Below, piece after piece: positions 15,191-23,270 of a DNA stretch of 64,000 nt. The DNA comes from Desulfurivibrio sp044068625. Its GTDB lineage: Bacteria; Desulfobacterota; Desulfobulbia; Desulfobulbales; Desulfurivibrionaceae. The first letter of the stretch is position 1. The number at the start of each line of letters is the position of its first letter. The notes beneath the pieces are model-generated. The model saw only the letters and a program-made list of their open reading frames with translations, was not told where the DNA came from and did not search any database. The position numbers were made by a program, and so were the translations under genes. The stretch is taken from NCBI RefSeq assembly GCF_044068625.1, contig NZ_JBIPKH010000001.1, positions 248,001 through 312,000 of the forward strand. The letters run 5' to 3'.

Positions 15191-16882
15191 TCAGTCGCGG
15201 GCGTCGGCGGTCTTCTGACCGATCCGGAAGATGACAAACTCGGCGGGTTTGAGTACCGCCACCCCAATCAGGCAGATCAACCGACCGTTGTCCAAGTCGT
15301 TCTGGGTCATGGTTGAACGGTCGCAACGAACGAAGTAAGCCTCCTCCGGGGTTTTACCCAGCAGATTGCCGGAACTCCATTCGTTATGCAGAAAGCTGGT
15401 GGCCGCCTCCCGGATATTGGCCCACAGCAGCGGGCCGTTGTTCTCAAACACCGCCCACTGGGTGCTGCGGTCGATGGAGTGCTCCAGGTAGAGGAAATAG
15501 CGGCGGGGGCCGATATACTTCCATTCCGGGTCGGAACTGGCGGTGCGGGCCCCCCAGACCCGGTAGCCTCGGCCGGGGAAGAAGCGCAGGCAGTTGACCC
15601 CCCGGGGATTGAGCAACTCCTGCTCGGCGTGACTGATGTTGCGCTCAAAACGCAGGGCGCCGCGGACAATCTCGTTGCCGGGGGATTTACTGACGCTGCG
15701 ATTGACATCGTTGCGGGCGTAAATCCCACAAACGAAGCCGGAGGGCGGCAGGGCGATCTCCCTGGGGATGCTGGCGTCATCGGGTCGGGCCAGGGGATTG
15801 GCGGCCAGCACCCAGGGGTAATAGAGGGCGGCGTAACTGGAATCGATGACGCTCTTGTCGGTCAGCGCCTCCATGGGCAGGATGCCGCGGCGGGTATCCA
15901 GCACCGCGAACCGATAAGCTTTACGCGCTTCGGCGTGGGTCCGCAGGGCGTCCTGGATCCCGACCCGGTCGGCAAAGGAGGAACAGCCGGGGGCGGCGAC
16001 AATGGAGATGTCGTCGATGCGGGCCAGGCCGTCCAGGGGGGCGGTGTAGGCGGCGACGGTGGGCTCGCCGCCATCGCTGCCGTCGGTCAGTTCCTGCCCA
16101 TCCCCATCGATGCCCTCCAGGATCTCATAAAGCCGGAAGGGATTGACCCCGATCCCGAGCTCCAGGGCGAAGGCCAGCTCGAGCTGATCCACCAAACGGT
16201 CTGGAGTCGGATCGAGAACGGCGCCGATATAGCGGGGATGACCGGGGGCCAGGCCGAGGTTCTCATAAAAACTCTCGTTGCCGTCACCATCACGGATCAG
16301 CACATTGGCGGTGACGAAACTTTCATCGCCACCAAGAGTAGCGCCGAAGGTGTTGTCAGTGGCATCCTGAAAACCTGCTTCGCCCCGCACGTAGAGATCG
16401 TCGCCATCCACCAGCATGGTGCCCCGGGGGGCGCGGGCCAGGGCCAGGGCGGTGACCGTCGCCCGGGCCAGGGTGACGGTCACCCGACCGTTGCCCACCT
16501 GCCCCGGTGAGCGGGCGACAAAGCGGCAGTTGTTGGCGTTGTCGGCATCCTCGCCCAGATAACCGGTGCGGGCGATCCCGTCGCCGCCGCTGGCCGTGTA
16601 AACCCGGGCCATGAAGAGACGGGCGCCACCGTTGTCGAAGTAGTTGCGCACCCCATGGGCGATGTAGTTGATCGCCTCATCGGCGCCAAGGCGCAGGTTG
16701 CCGAAACCGCCATAGATGCGCTCAAAATCGCCGAAGCTGGTGATCAACACCGGAGCGCCGCTGGTGGGGCCCTTGCGGGTTGGGCCGACAAAGGCGGTGG
16801 TGCTGGTGCTGACACCCTCGATGGATTTGGCGCGAAAACTTGTCTCTTCGACATAGACGCCGGGGGCTAGGTATTCAGGCAT
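15191..16882 (-). CDS. Main contractile tail-sheath protein
   Basis: The 563-aa product begins with the classic sheath start PEYLAPGVYVEETSFRAKSI and GVSTSTTAFVGPTRKGP, has FGDFERIYGGF and INYIAHGVRNYFDNGG, and ends with ISHAEQELLNPRGVNCLRFF, YLEHSIDRSTQWAVFENNG, YFVRCDRSTMTQNDLDNG and VLKPAEFVIFRI. These are the conserved N-terminal linker and C-terminal handshake strands. The ATG at 16882 has AGGGAG 8 nt upstream. It provides the contractile outer layer of the injection system. Confidence 0.97.
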   Translation of the reverse strand: MPEYLAPGVYVEETSFRAKSIEGVSTSTTAFVGPTRKGPTSGAPVLITSFGDFERIYGGFGNLRLGADEAINYIAHGVRNYFDNGGARLFMARVYTASGGDGIARTGYLGEDADNANNCRFVARSPGQVGNGRVTVTLARATVTALALARAPRGTMLVDGDDLYVRGEAGFQDATDNTFGATLGGDESFVTANVLIRDGDGNESFYENLGLAPGHPRYIGAVLDPTPDRLVDQLELAFALELGIGVNPFRLYEILEGIDGDGQELTDGSDGGEPTVAAYTAPLDGLARIDDISIVAAPGCSSFADRVGIQDALRTHAEARKAYRFAVLDTRRGILPMEALTDKSVIDSSYAALYYPWVLAANPLARPDDASIPREIALPPSGFVCGIYARNDVNRSVSKSPGNEIVRGALRFERNISHAEQELLNPRGVNCLRFFPGRGYRVWGARTASSDPEWKYIGPRRYFLYLEHSIDRSTQWAVFENNGPLLWANIREAATSFLHNEWSSGNLLGKTPEEAYFVRCDRSTMTQNDLDNGRLICLIGVAVLKPAEFVIFRIGQKTADARD

Positions 16883-16903
16883 GGCTCGTCTCCCTTTGAC
16901 AGA

Positions 16904-17674
16904 TCACGTTAAGTTGATGGCTACCTTTTCCATTTTTCCTGTGCTGAGTGTCAGCGGCATACTCAGGCGGCGATTGGCGGCGTGGTTGCTCTCCAGCAGA
17001 TCGGGATCAACCGGCCAGGGATCGGTGTCGCCCAGGGAAAGCTCGAGCCGCACCGGCAAACTATTGACCACCACGGGGGCCTCATCATCGCCCCCGCCAT
17101 CCTCTTCAGCGGCGAACTTGGTCAAGGGGACCCCCGGCACGATCACCAGGGCCTCGCCACGCTGGTCGGAAATGCCGCTGGCCAGCGTCGCCGAATCGGC
17201 TTCAGCGACGATCCTCAGCAGGGCTCCGCGCACCGGCGTCGCGGTGAGGGGATCATCGCCACGGCTCAGGGAGACCCGTACCGAGCTCCAATTGGGGGAG
17301 AGCCGGGCGGTGGCCGCTGGATAGATCGGCACCGTAAGCGGCCGAAAGAGGGAGTCTTCAGCCCGGGCGCCGACGGGATCGGGATCACGGGGCAGGTGCA
17401 CGGAGACGGTGCGGGGCAGGTAACGGGCCAGGGGGTCACTGATCTCCACCAGGTAACCCCTGCTGCCCAGCGGCGGGCTGGCCGGGGGATGGGCAAAGGC
17501 GGCGGTGTGTTCTTCAAGGCCCTCAGCCCCGACAATCACGTGGTAACCCCGGGCGTTACGTCGCAGGATTAACTGGGCGGAACGGACCCGCAGCTCCCGC
17601 CCCACGGCCCCCCCCGTCACCCGGTCCACCAGGCACAAAGCCCCCAGGACCCTCTGTTCCAAGCGTTCATTCAC
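16904..17674 (-). CDS. eCIS-associated protein of unknown function
   Basis: This encodes 256 aa from a GTG at 17674 that overlaps the preceding stop by 8 nt. It contains a beta-rich N-terminal half (LGALCLVDRVTGGAVGRELR, RGYHVIVGAEGL, RGYLVEISDPLARYLPRTVS) and a carboxypeptidase-regulatory-like strand pattern in the middle (VRGALLRIVAEADSATLA, ISDQRGEALVIVPG). Placement between the terminator-like gene and the sheath gene is typical for injection clusters. No enzyme motif, signal peptide or membrane helix was seen, and its role is unknown. Confidence 0.7.
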   Translation of the reverse strand: MNERLEQRVLGALCLVDRVTGGAVGRELRVRSAQLILRRNARGYHVIVGAEGLEEHTAAFAHPPASPPLGSRGYLVEISDPLARYLPRTVSVHLPRDPDPVGARAEDSLFRPLTVPIYPAATARLSPNWSSVRVSLSRGDDPLTATPVRGALLRIVAEADSATLASGISDQRGEALVIVPGVPLTKFAAEEDGGGDDEAPVVVNSLPVRLELSLGDTDPWPVDPDLLESNHAANRRLSMPLTLSTGKMEKVAINLT

Positions 17675-18278
17675 GATGCTCGTTCTTCTCCTGGTATTGA
17701 TAGCGGGTGGCCACCACCGGCAGCCCCTGGGGATCGGTGAGGGGATCGATGCGCACCACCCTGGCGATGTAGGAGAGGGAGAGACGATAATCGGGAGCCA
17801 AGGCGTCCCATATTCGCATCAAATCCTCATTGGAAAGTTCCGCCGGGATGATCTGGATCACGTCATCATGGCCCCAACCCCCTTCCCGGCTCAGGGAAGA
17901 GAGATCCATGATGGGATGTTCGTGGAGCTGCTGCATGGCCCACGCACAAATGGTCTGTTCGGCGGCGGCGCTCTCGGACCAAATGGTAAGTAGAAAATGG
18001 AGGTCCACCGACAACGGCGGCCGAACACCATTCCGCGATACGGGCTGGCCGCGGAGATGCTCATTGAGCAGAACCCGGTAGAGGTAGAGGGAAAGGGTGG
18101 TGCCGAAGTCGGCCCCGGCCTTCAATTCCCCCGAAGCCAGCACGCGAAAGTTGCAGGGATAGGCGTCCTGCATGGTGGTTGCGGCCGCTGAGCCGGGCAG
18201 CGGATGGGCCTCATAGGCCTGGTGCAGGAAGCGAATGAGGGAGTTGCACACGGAATGGATGCTGTTGATATTCGCCAT
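17667..18278 (-). CDS. DUF4255 family tail-terminator-like protein (Afp16/Pvc16-like)
   Basis: The 203-aa product starts at the ATG at 18278 (MANINSIHSVCNSLIRFL). The upstream in-frame extension reaches into the leader and is rejected. The N-terminal helix plus SLYLYRVLLNEHLR, LSVDLHFLLTIWSESAAAEQ, AMQQLHEHPIMD and YRLSLSYIARVVRID match the DUF4255/Pvc16 N-terminal family, which caps tube and sheath at the far end. It is the first gene of the operon, about 100 nt downstream of the predicted promoter. Confidence 0.88.
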   Translation of the reverse strand: MANINSIHSVCNSLIRFLHQAYEAHPLPGSAAATTMQDAYPCNFRVLASGELKAGADFGTTLSLYLYRVLLNEHLRGQPVSRNGVRPPLSVDLHFLLTIWSESAAAEQTICAWAMQQLHEHPIMDLSSLSREGGWGHDDVIQIIPAELSNEDLMRIWDALAPDYRLSLSYIARVVRIDPLTDPQGLPVVATRYQYQEKNEHRE

Positions 18279-18387
18279 GCCACCGACCAAAGGATAAAAT
18301 CTGGATAAAAGGGCAACTGGATGCCGCCCCGGGGCCATTTCCTAACCGGTTGCATGGAACAACCGCCAAGAGGGGCGTCACTTGCAT

Positions 18388-18417
18388 GTTGTAGTTAAGG
18401 CTACAGAGAGTTGTCAA
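18388..18417 (-). promoter_or_regulatory. Predicted sigma70 promoter of the eCIS operon
   Basis: On the minus strand a perfect TTGACA (18412-18417) is separated by 18 nt from TACAAC (18388-18393, 4/6 to TATAAT). An AT-rich stretch lies just upstream of the -35. Transcription would start near 18381, giving a leader of about 100 nt before the DUF4255 ATG. No sigma54 -24/-12 pair was found, although an NtrY-like kinase gene is adjacent. Confidence 0.5.
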
Positions 18418-18548
18418 GGTAAAAGGGGGAAATTTTTGGGGTACCGGCCGGCGAGAGAGAGTCATAAACGCCTGCATGCCTGGAGGAGCGTGGCTAAGAT
18501 GTCTGCTTAAAAAGAAATTATCAAGCTATGATGTTTTTGGAAAGAATA

Positions 18549-20774
18549 TCAGGATAATTCAAACGGTAATTCAACCACAAAACAGGCACCATGGGGTTCG
18601 TGGTCACGGACCCGAATGGCGCCGCCATGATCGGCCACCACAGTACCGGCAATGGCCAGACCCAAACCGGTACCCGATTTTTTGGTGGAGAAGTAGGGCT
18701 CGAACAAACGCAACTTATCCTCCTCTCGTATGCCAGGTCCATTGTCCTTGACTTCGATCAGAAACAGCTTACGCTCAAGGTCTCGGATCAGGTTCACACT
18801 TACCTTGCCACCCCTTTGCGGCACCACCGCCACCGCGTTGTCCACCAAATTAATCAACACCCGTTTCAACTGTTTGGGGTCGAAGAGAAAGGGGGGAGGT
18901 GTCTCCCCTTCCCGGGTAAAAGTGATCCCCTTGTGGCCCTCGCGATAGAGTACCAGCACTTCATCGACCATGGCGGCAAGATCGGCCATGGTTTTATGGA
19001 TCGCGGGCATCCTGGCAAAACTGGAAAACTCGCCCACCAGCTTTTGCAGCTCCTCCACCTGATTGATGATGGTCTGGGTGCAAAGATCAAAAACCTCCCC
19101 CTCGTCGGCCAGTCTGGCAAGATAGCGTTTACGCAACCGCTGGGCGGAGAGCTGGATCGGGGTCAGGGGATTCTTGACCTCATGGGCGATGCGCCGGGCC
19201 ACCTCTCGCCAGGCCGCCATCCGTTGAGCTTTTTCCAGGTCGCTGAGATTGTCGAACACCAGGACCACCCCCAAGGGACGCCCCTCCTCGTCGAAAAGAC
19301 GAGTAAGGTTGACCCGCAGGGAATAGGTTTCATCACCCACCGTCAGTCGGAGTGGCAACTGGATGGAGTGTTTGCTCGATTGACTCAGTTCATGGAGAAA
19401 ACCCTCCAGAATCTGGAGGTGCTGCCGGCGGAGAATGGCCCGGTAATGACGGCCGACGATCTGGGCCCGATCCACCTTGAGCAGCTCCTCGGCAAAGCGG
19501 TTGATGGTGATCACCCGTCCGGAATCATCCAACGAGATTACTCCGGCGGTCACGTTTTGCAGAATGGTCTCGGTGTAGCGCCGCCGCCGATCAAGCTCCT
19601 GCGTGGTCTCTTCAATCTGACGGCGACCGGTGAGCAGATCGCGGGTCATCTGGTTGAAGGAATCAACCAGCGAACCGATCTCATCGCCGGAATTTTTTTC
19701 GATAACGAAATCGAGATCACCGTCGGCCACCCGGCGGGTGGCCTCAGCCAGGCGACGAATGGGGCCGGTAAGTCCTCCGGCGATGTAAAAACCGAACCAG
19801 ATGGCGCAGAACACGATCAGCAGGGTGACGATCAGCAGGGTCACCAGCAGGCTGGTCTTGAGGGGGGTCTTGAACATCAGCAGCTGACGGTAGCCCTCCA
19901 GCCCCGAGGAGATCCGCTCCAGACGCTGCAGACGCTCCTGGGGCAACAGGCGGGAAAGGGCCAACACCGCCATGCCGTCCTGACCCGGCCAGGCGATTGG
20001 GGTCAGACTGCGAATCAACTCCCCTTCCGGCAGGATTTGGCTTACCACCTGCCCGCTTTCCCCGACCAGGGCCCGGCGCAGATTTTCTCCCGGCAGTTCC
20101 GGAATCCTCAACCCGGCCAGCTCCGCTCGATAAACGGCGGCCAGCAAAACCCGCTCCGGGCTGACAAGCTCGATCCCTCCCAGACCATGACTCTCCAGCA
20201 TATCCCGCAGAAAAATGTTACGCGCGCCCTCCTCGGTCAGGCGCGACTGTTCCGCCTGCAACCAGGCGGCAATCACCCCCCCCTCCCTAACCGTTTCGAG
20301 CTGGGCCTCCTGATACACCTCGCGGGCCACTGCCAGGGAGTCCTCCAGGGAGTGTTCGACATTGATGTTGAACCAGTAATCCATACTGGTGGAGATAAAC
20401 TGCAGGGAGATCAGGAAAAGCAGCCCGGTGGGAATCATGGATAGCGAGACGAAGGCGACCACCAGTTTGGTCCGCAACCGGGCCCCCAGCACCCGCCGCC
20501 GCCGTTCAAAGACCAGCTCCGCCAGGTTGCGGAGCACCAGAAAGATAACCACCAGCAAAAGCAGGACATTGAGATTCAGCAGGATAAAGATTAAGAGATT
20601 GCCGCTGACCGGGAGCTCAACCTCACCCAAGCCGAAAATTTTGGTTTCCAGCCAGGTAAAAAGGCCAAACAGGGCCAGACACACCCCCACCACCCAGCGC
20701 AAACGGCGGCGGCGGCGCTGCCGATCCCGACGCGCCGCTTCGTCACCGGCTTTAGTGTGGCTGATGGTCTCCAT
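18549..20774 (-). CDS. NtrY-like membrane sensor histidine kinase
   Basis: The 741-aa protein has N-terminal membrane helices (about 27-125, including LRWVVGVCLALFGLFTWL and LLIFILLNLNVLLLLVVIFL), an extracytoplasmic domain, a further helix near 315, HAMP (about 335-385), PAS (about 395-500), a dimerisation/phosphoacceptor box ARRIAHEVKNPLTPIQLSAQ with His near 530, and an HATPase domain (LINLVDNAVAVV, VKDNGPGIREED, FSTKKSGTGLGLAI). The layout is that of NtrY. No NtrX-type response regulator is next to it in this window. It lies directly upstream of the injection-system promoter but appears to have its own transcription unit; a regulatory link is speculative. Confidence 0.88.
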   Translation of the reverse strand: METISHTKAGDEAARRDRQRRRRRLRWVVGVCLALFGLFTWLETKIFGLGEVELPVSGNLLIFILLNLNVLLLLVVIFLVLRNLAELVFERRRRVLGARLRTKLVVAFVSLSMIPTGLLFLISLQFISTSMDYWFNINVEHSLEDSLAVAREVYQEAQLETVREGGVIAAWLQAEQSRLTEEGARNIFLRDMLESHGLGGIELVSPERVLLAAVYRAELAGLRIPELPGENLRRALVGESGQVVSQILPEGELIRSLTPIAWPGQDGMAVLALSRLLPQERLQRLERISSGLEGYRQLLMFKTPLKTSLLVTLLIVTLLIVFCAIWFGFYIAGGLTGPIRRLAEATRRVADGDLDFVIEKNSGDEIGSLVDSFNQMTRDLLTGRRQIEETTQELDRRRRYTETILQNVTAGVISLDDSGRVITINRFAEELLKVDRAQIVGRHYRAILRRQHLQILEGFLHELSQSSKHSIQLPLRLTVGDETYSLRVNLTRLFDEEGRPLGVVLVFDNLSDLEKAQRMAAWREVARRIAHEVKNPLTPIQLSAQRLRKRYLARLADEGEVFDLCTQTIINQVEELQKLVGEFSSFARMPAIHKTMADLAAMVDEVLVLYREGHKGITFTREGETPPPFLFDPKQLKRVLINLVDNAVAVVPQRGGKVSVNLIRDLERKLFLIEVKDNGPGIREEDKLRLFEPYFSTKKSGTGLGLAIAGTVVADHGGAIRVRDHEPHGACFVVELPFELS

Positions 20775-20806
20775 ATCTCTCGGCTTGCCCCCTCAAGGGT
20801 GGTTGG

Positions 20807-21385
20807 TCAGTAGTGAAACTCGATATCGTGCCAGGCGGTTTCAAAACTCCATAGCCGCCGCAGGGGCAGCAGCCGGTGAAAAGAGAGGGGCAAACCCTTT
20901 TCGGCCAGTTGCGCCCTGACCCGCAGGGTGTAGGCCTGCCCGGGGATCAACTCGGCCAGGGACAGCAGAGCCAGATCGTTGACCCGAGTCATCAGTTGTC
21001 GGGCCTCGGCCATGGTGGCCACCGTCTGAGCCCCCCCCCCCTTCCCCTCGCGAACCACGCGAAATTCGTTTTTCAGGGTGTCATAATGGAGGTGGTGGCT
21101 GAACTCGAGCCCCAATACCTGCAGATCCAGCCAGCCGGAGCGCTGCCGGTAGAGCTCGACAAAGAAGGTCAGGGTCAGGGGCAGACCGCTCTTCACCGCC
21201 TGCTCCATCTCGGGAGTAACCGCGTTTTTGACCCGGAAATAGAGCAACAGCTCATGGGCGGAGTTGGTAACCACCAGTTCCTCGATGCCGGCCTCGTCCG
21301 CGGCCCGGGCCCAAGGCGGCCACGCGCAGGCTAGAACCAGCAGCAGGGCCAGCGCCAGCCAATTCCTCAGCCCTCCCCCCATCAT
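20807..21385 (-). CDS. DUF4390 secreted protein
   Basis: The 192-aa product begins at the ATG at 21385, overlapping the hflX stop (ATGA). An N-terminal signal peptide is clear (NWLALALLLVLACAW, cleavage after ARA). The rest matches the DUF4390 pattern: VVTNSAHELLLYFRVKNAVT, LPLTLTFFVELYRQR, FSHHLHYDTLKNEFRV, ARQLMTRVNDLALLSLAEL, and a terminal FETAWHDIEFHY. DUF4390 genes are commonly found next to NtrY-type kinases, as here. Function is unknown; the location is envelope or periplasm. Confidence 0.85.
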   Translation of the reverse strand: MMGGGLRNWLALALLLVLACAWPPWARAADEAGIEELVVTNSAHELLLYFRVKNAVTPEMEQAVKSGLPLTLTFFVELYRQRSGWLDLQVLGLEFSHHLHYDTLKNEFRVVREGKGGGAQTVATMAEARQLMTRVNDLALLSLAELIPGQAYTLRVRAQLAEKGLPLSFHRLLPLRRLWSFETAWHDIEFHY

Positions 21386-23004
21386 TGCCAAACCTTCAGG
21401 ATCGCCTTGCGGGCACGTTCCAGGAGGGGGGGAAAGGTGGAGGGATCCATGGCGCTGACCAGAACCGCGTCGTAATCGGCGGCCTGATCCCGCAGCCACT
21501 CCCGATCAGCCACCAGGTCAATCTTGTTGAAAACGGTCAGGCGGGGCAGCCCGGAGAGATCCAGCTCCCGGAGCAGTTTTTCCACCACCCGGATATGTTC
21601 AGCCATCCGCGGATTACCGGCATCCACCACATGGATCAGGAGATCGGCCTCGCCCAGCTCCTCCAGGGTGGCCTTGAAAGCCTGCAGCAGTTCGGCGGGC
21701 AGATTGTTGATAAACCCCACGGTATCGGTGATGATCACCTCCATCTCCTCGGGGAAACGGAGACGGCGACTGGTGGGATCCAAGGTGGCGAAAAGTTTGT
21801 CCTCGGCCAAAATGTTGCTGCCGGTGAGAGCGTTAAGAAGTGTTGATTTGCCGGCATTGGTATAGCCCACCAGCGACAGCACCGGCACTTCCTTCTTACG
21901 GCGGCGCTCCCGGCGGCGATGCCGCTCATGGGCCACCTCCTTGAGTTTGGCGGTCAGCTTGGCCAGCCGATCCCGAATCCGGCGGCGATCCACCTCCAGC
22001 CGGGTCTCCCCCGGTCCCCGGCCCCCGATGCCGCCGGTGAGCCGGGAGAGGGCATCGTCACGGGTGCCCAAGCGGGGCATCATGTACTTGAGCTGGGCCA
22101 TCTCCACCTGGAGCCTGCCTTCCCGGCTCAAGGCCCGGCGAGCGAAGATATCCAGAATCAGCTGAGTCCGGTCGATAACCCGCATTTCGGTATGATCGGT
22201 AATGGAGCGCACCTGGGAGGGGTTCAACTCCTGGTCGAAGATCAGGAGATTGGCGTTGAGCTGCAGGGCCTGCAACATGATCTCCCCCAGCTTGCCCCGC
22301 CCCAGAATCAGGCGGGGATTGATTTTATCCCGGCGCTGGATCACGGTGTCCAGCACCACCACTCCCGCCGAGGCGGCCAGCTCCGCCAGTTCATCCATCG
22401 ACTCCCGGGCCTGGCGGAGGGAGGCGCTGGAAACGCTGACCAGAATGGCCCGATCCCGACCCAGATCGACTTCCCGGGTGGGCCGCAAGCGAGTGAATTC
22501 CCCCTCCAGAGAGGCGATCAGTTCCCGCAGATTGTCGGAAAGACGGGAGACCTGGGTCGGCGGCAACAAAAGCCAGGCCTGGCCGGCGGCATCCTGGTCG
22601 CTCCCCGGCGGGCGCGGATTGAGGTGGGCGCTGTGCAGCTTGCCCGGCCGGCCCTCACGATCAACCTCCAGGGCGCTCATCAGATCCAGACGCAGGAAGA
22701 GCAGGTCCATGAAGTCATCCTGGGTCAGCCCCTCGGCGGCCAAATGGGTATGCAGGCAGCGCAGCCCCCGCAGACGCCCCCCGGCGGCCCGGCTCTGCCC
22801 CAGGGCCGGGATCATGATCGAACGGTGATCCCCCACCAGAACCAGTTCCACCTGGCCGGCCCGGTCGATCATCAACCCAACCTGGCGACCGATCTCCCTG
22901 GAGATCGAGGCCAGGGAGCGGGCCAGCTCCGGGGTGGCGATCTGATCCGGTTCCAACCGGCGCCGGCCCAAACGCTCCAGCTCTTTCAACTGTGCCGGCT
23001 TCAA
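21382..23004 (-). CDS. hflX: HflX GTPase
   Basis: The 540-aa product has G1 GYTNAGKSTLLNALTG, G3 DTVGFINNLP and G4 NKID, preceded by the HflX-specific domain (SNxLxF-like LLIFDQELNPSQVRSITDHT, LSREGRLQVEMAQLKYMMPR, GGIGGRGPGETRLEVDRRRI). HflX binds ribosomes and splits stalled ones. The first canonical start in frame is a TTG at 23004, yet family-like residues (SGNIAG) continue upstream in frame to a stop at 23038-23040 with no ATG, GTG or TTG between. The true N-terminus is therefore uncertain (see findings). Confidence 0.93.
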   Translation of the reverse strand: MKPAQLKELERLGRRRLEPDQIATPELARSLASISREIGRQVGLMIDRAGQVELVLVGDHRSIMIPALGQSRAAGGRLRGLRCLHTHLAAEGLTQDDFMDLLFLRLDLMSALEVDREGRPGKLHSAHLNPRPPGSDQDAAGQAWLLLPPTQVSRLSDNLRELIASLEGEFTRLRPTREVDLGRDRAILVSVSSASLRQARESMDELAELAASAGVVVLDTVIQRRDKINPRLILGRGKLGEIMLQALQLNANLLIFDQELNPSQVRSITDHTEMRVIDRTQLILDIFARRALSREGRLQVEMAQLKYMMPRLGTRDDALSRLTGGIGGRGPGETRLEVDRRRIRDRLAKLTAKLKEVAHERHRRRERRRKKEVPVLSLVGYTNAGKSTLLNALTGSNILAEDKLFATLDPTSRRLRFPEEMEVIITDTVGFINNLPAELLQAFKATLEELGEADLLIHVVDAGNPRMAEHIRVVEKLLRELDLSGLPRLTVFNKIDLVADREWLRDQAADYDAVLVSAMDPSTFPPLLERARKAILKVWQ

Positions 23005-23194
23005 ACCGGCGATATTACCGCTTAATGTTGCGATGACTCAAGGTCTCCCATTGTTTGGTAATGGCATGGCCCCGGACGAACCTGCCGGAACCACGACGAC
23101 CACTACCCGGCCCCCCCTCGAGGTCAGCCAAGTTGGCATTCTAGCCGATCGGCCCGGTCTTTGGCAATCGGCAACCCTCTTTACAGCCGGCCAC

Positions 23195-23231
23195 CAAAAA
23201 AACAGGCCCCGCACCATACGATGCGGGGCCT
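23195..23231 (-). terminator. Rho-independent terminator after the cytochrome c peroxidase gene
   Basis: A perfect 10-bp stem (23204-23213 with 23222-23231, AGGCCCCGCA/TGCGGGGCCT) closes an 8-nt loop. On the minus strand it is followed by GTTTTTTT. It lies about 40 nt past the stop at 23271. Confidence 0.9.
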
Positions 23232-23270
23232 GGCCCACCACCAAATGGGGCGGGGCAACAAAATGGCGAT

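Noticed and set aside
18279..18548. Sigma54 promoter for the eCIS operon suggested by the adjacent NtrY gene
   Set aside because: No GG-N10-GC pair with TGGCAC/TTGC context was found; a sigma70-type promoter is present instead.
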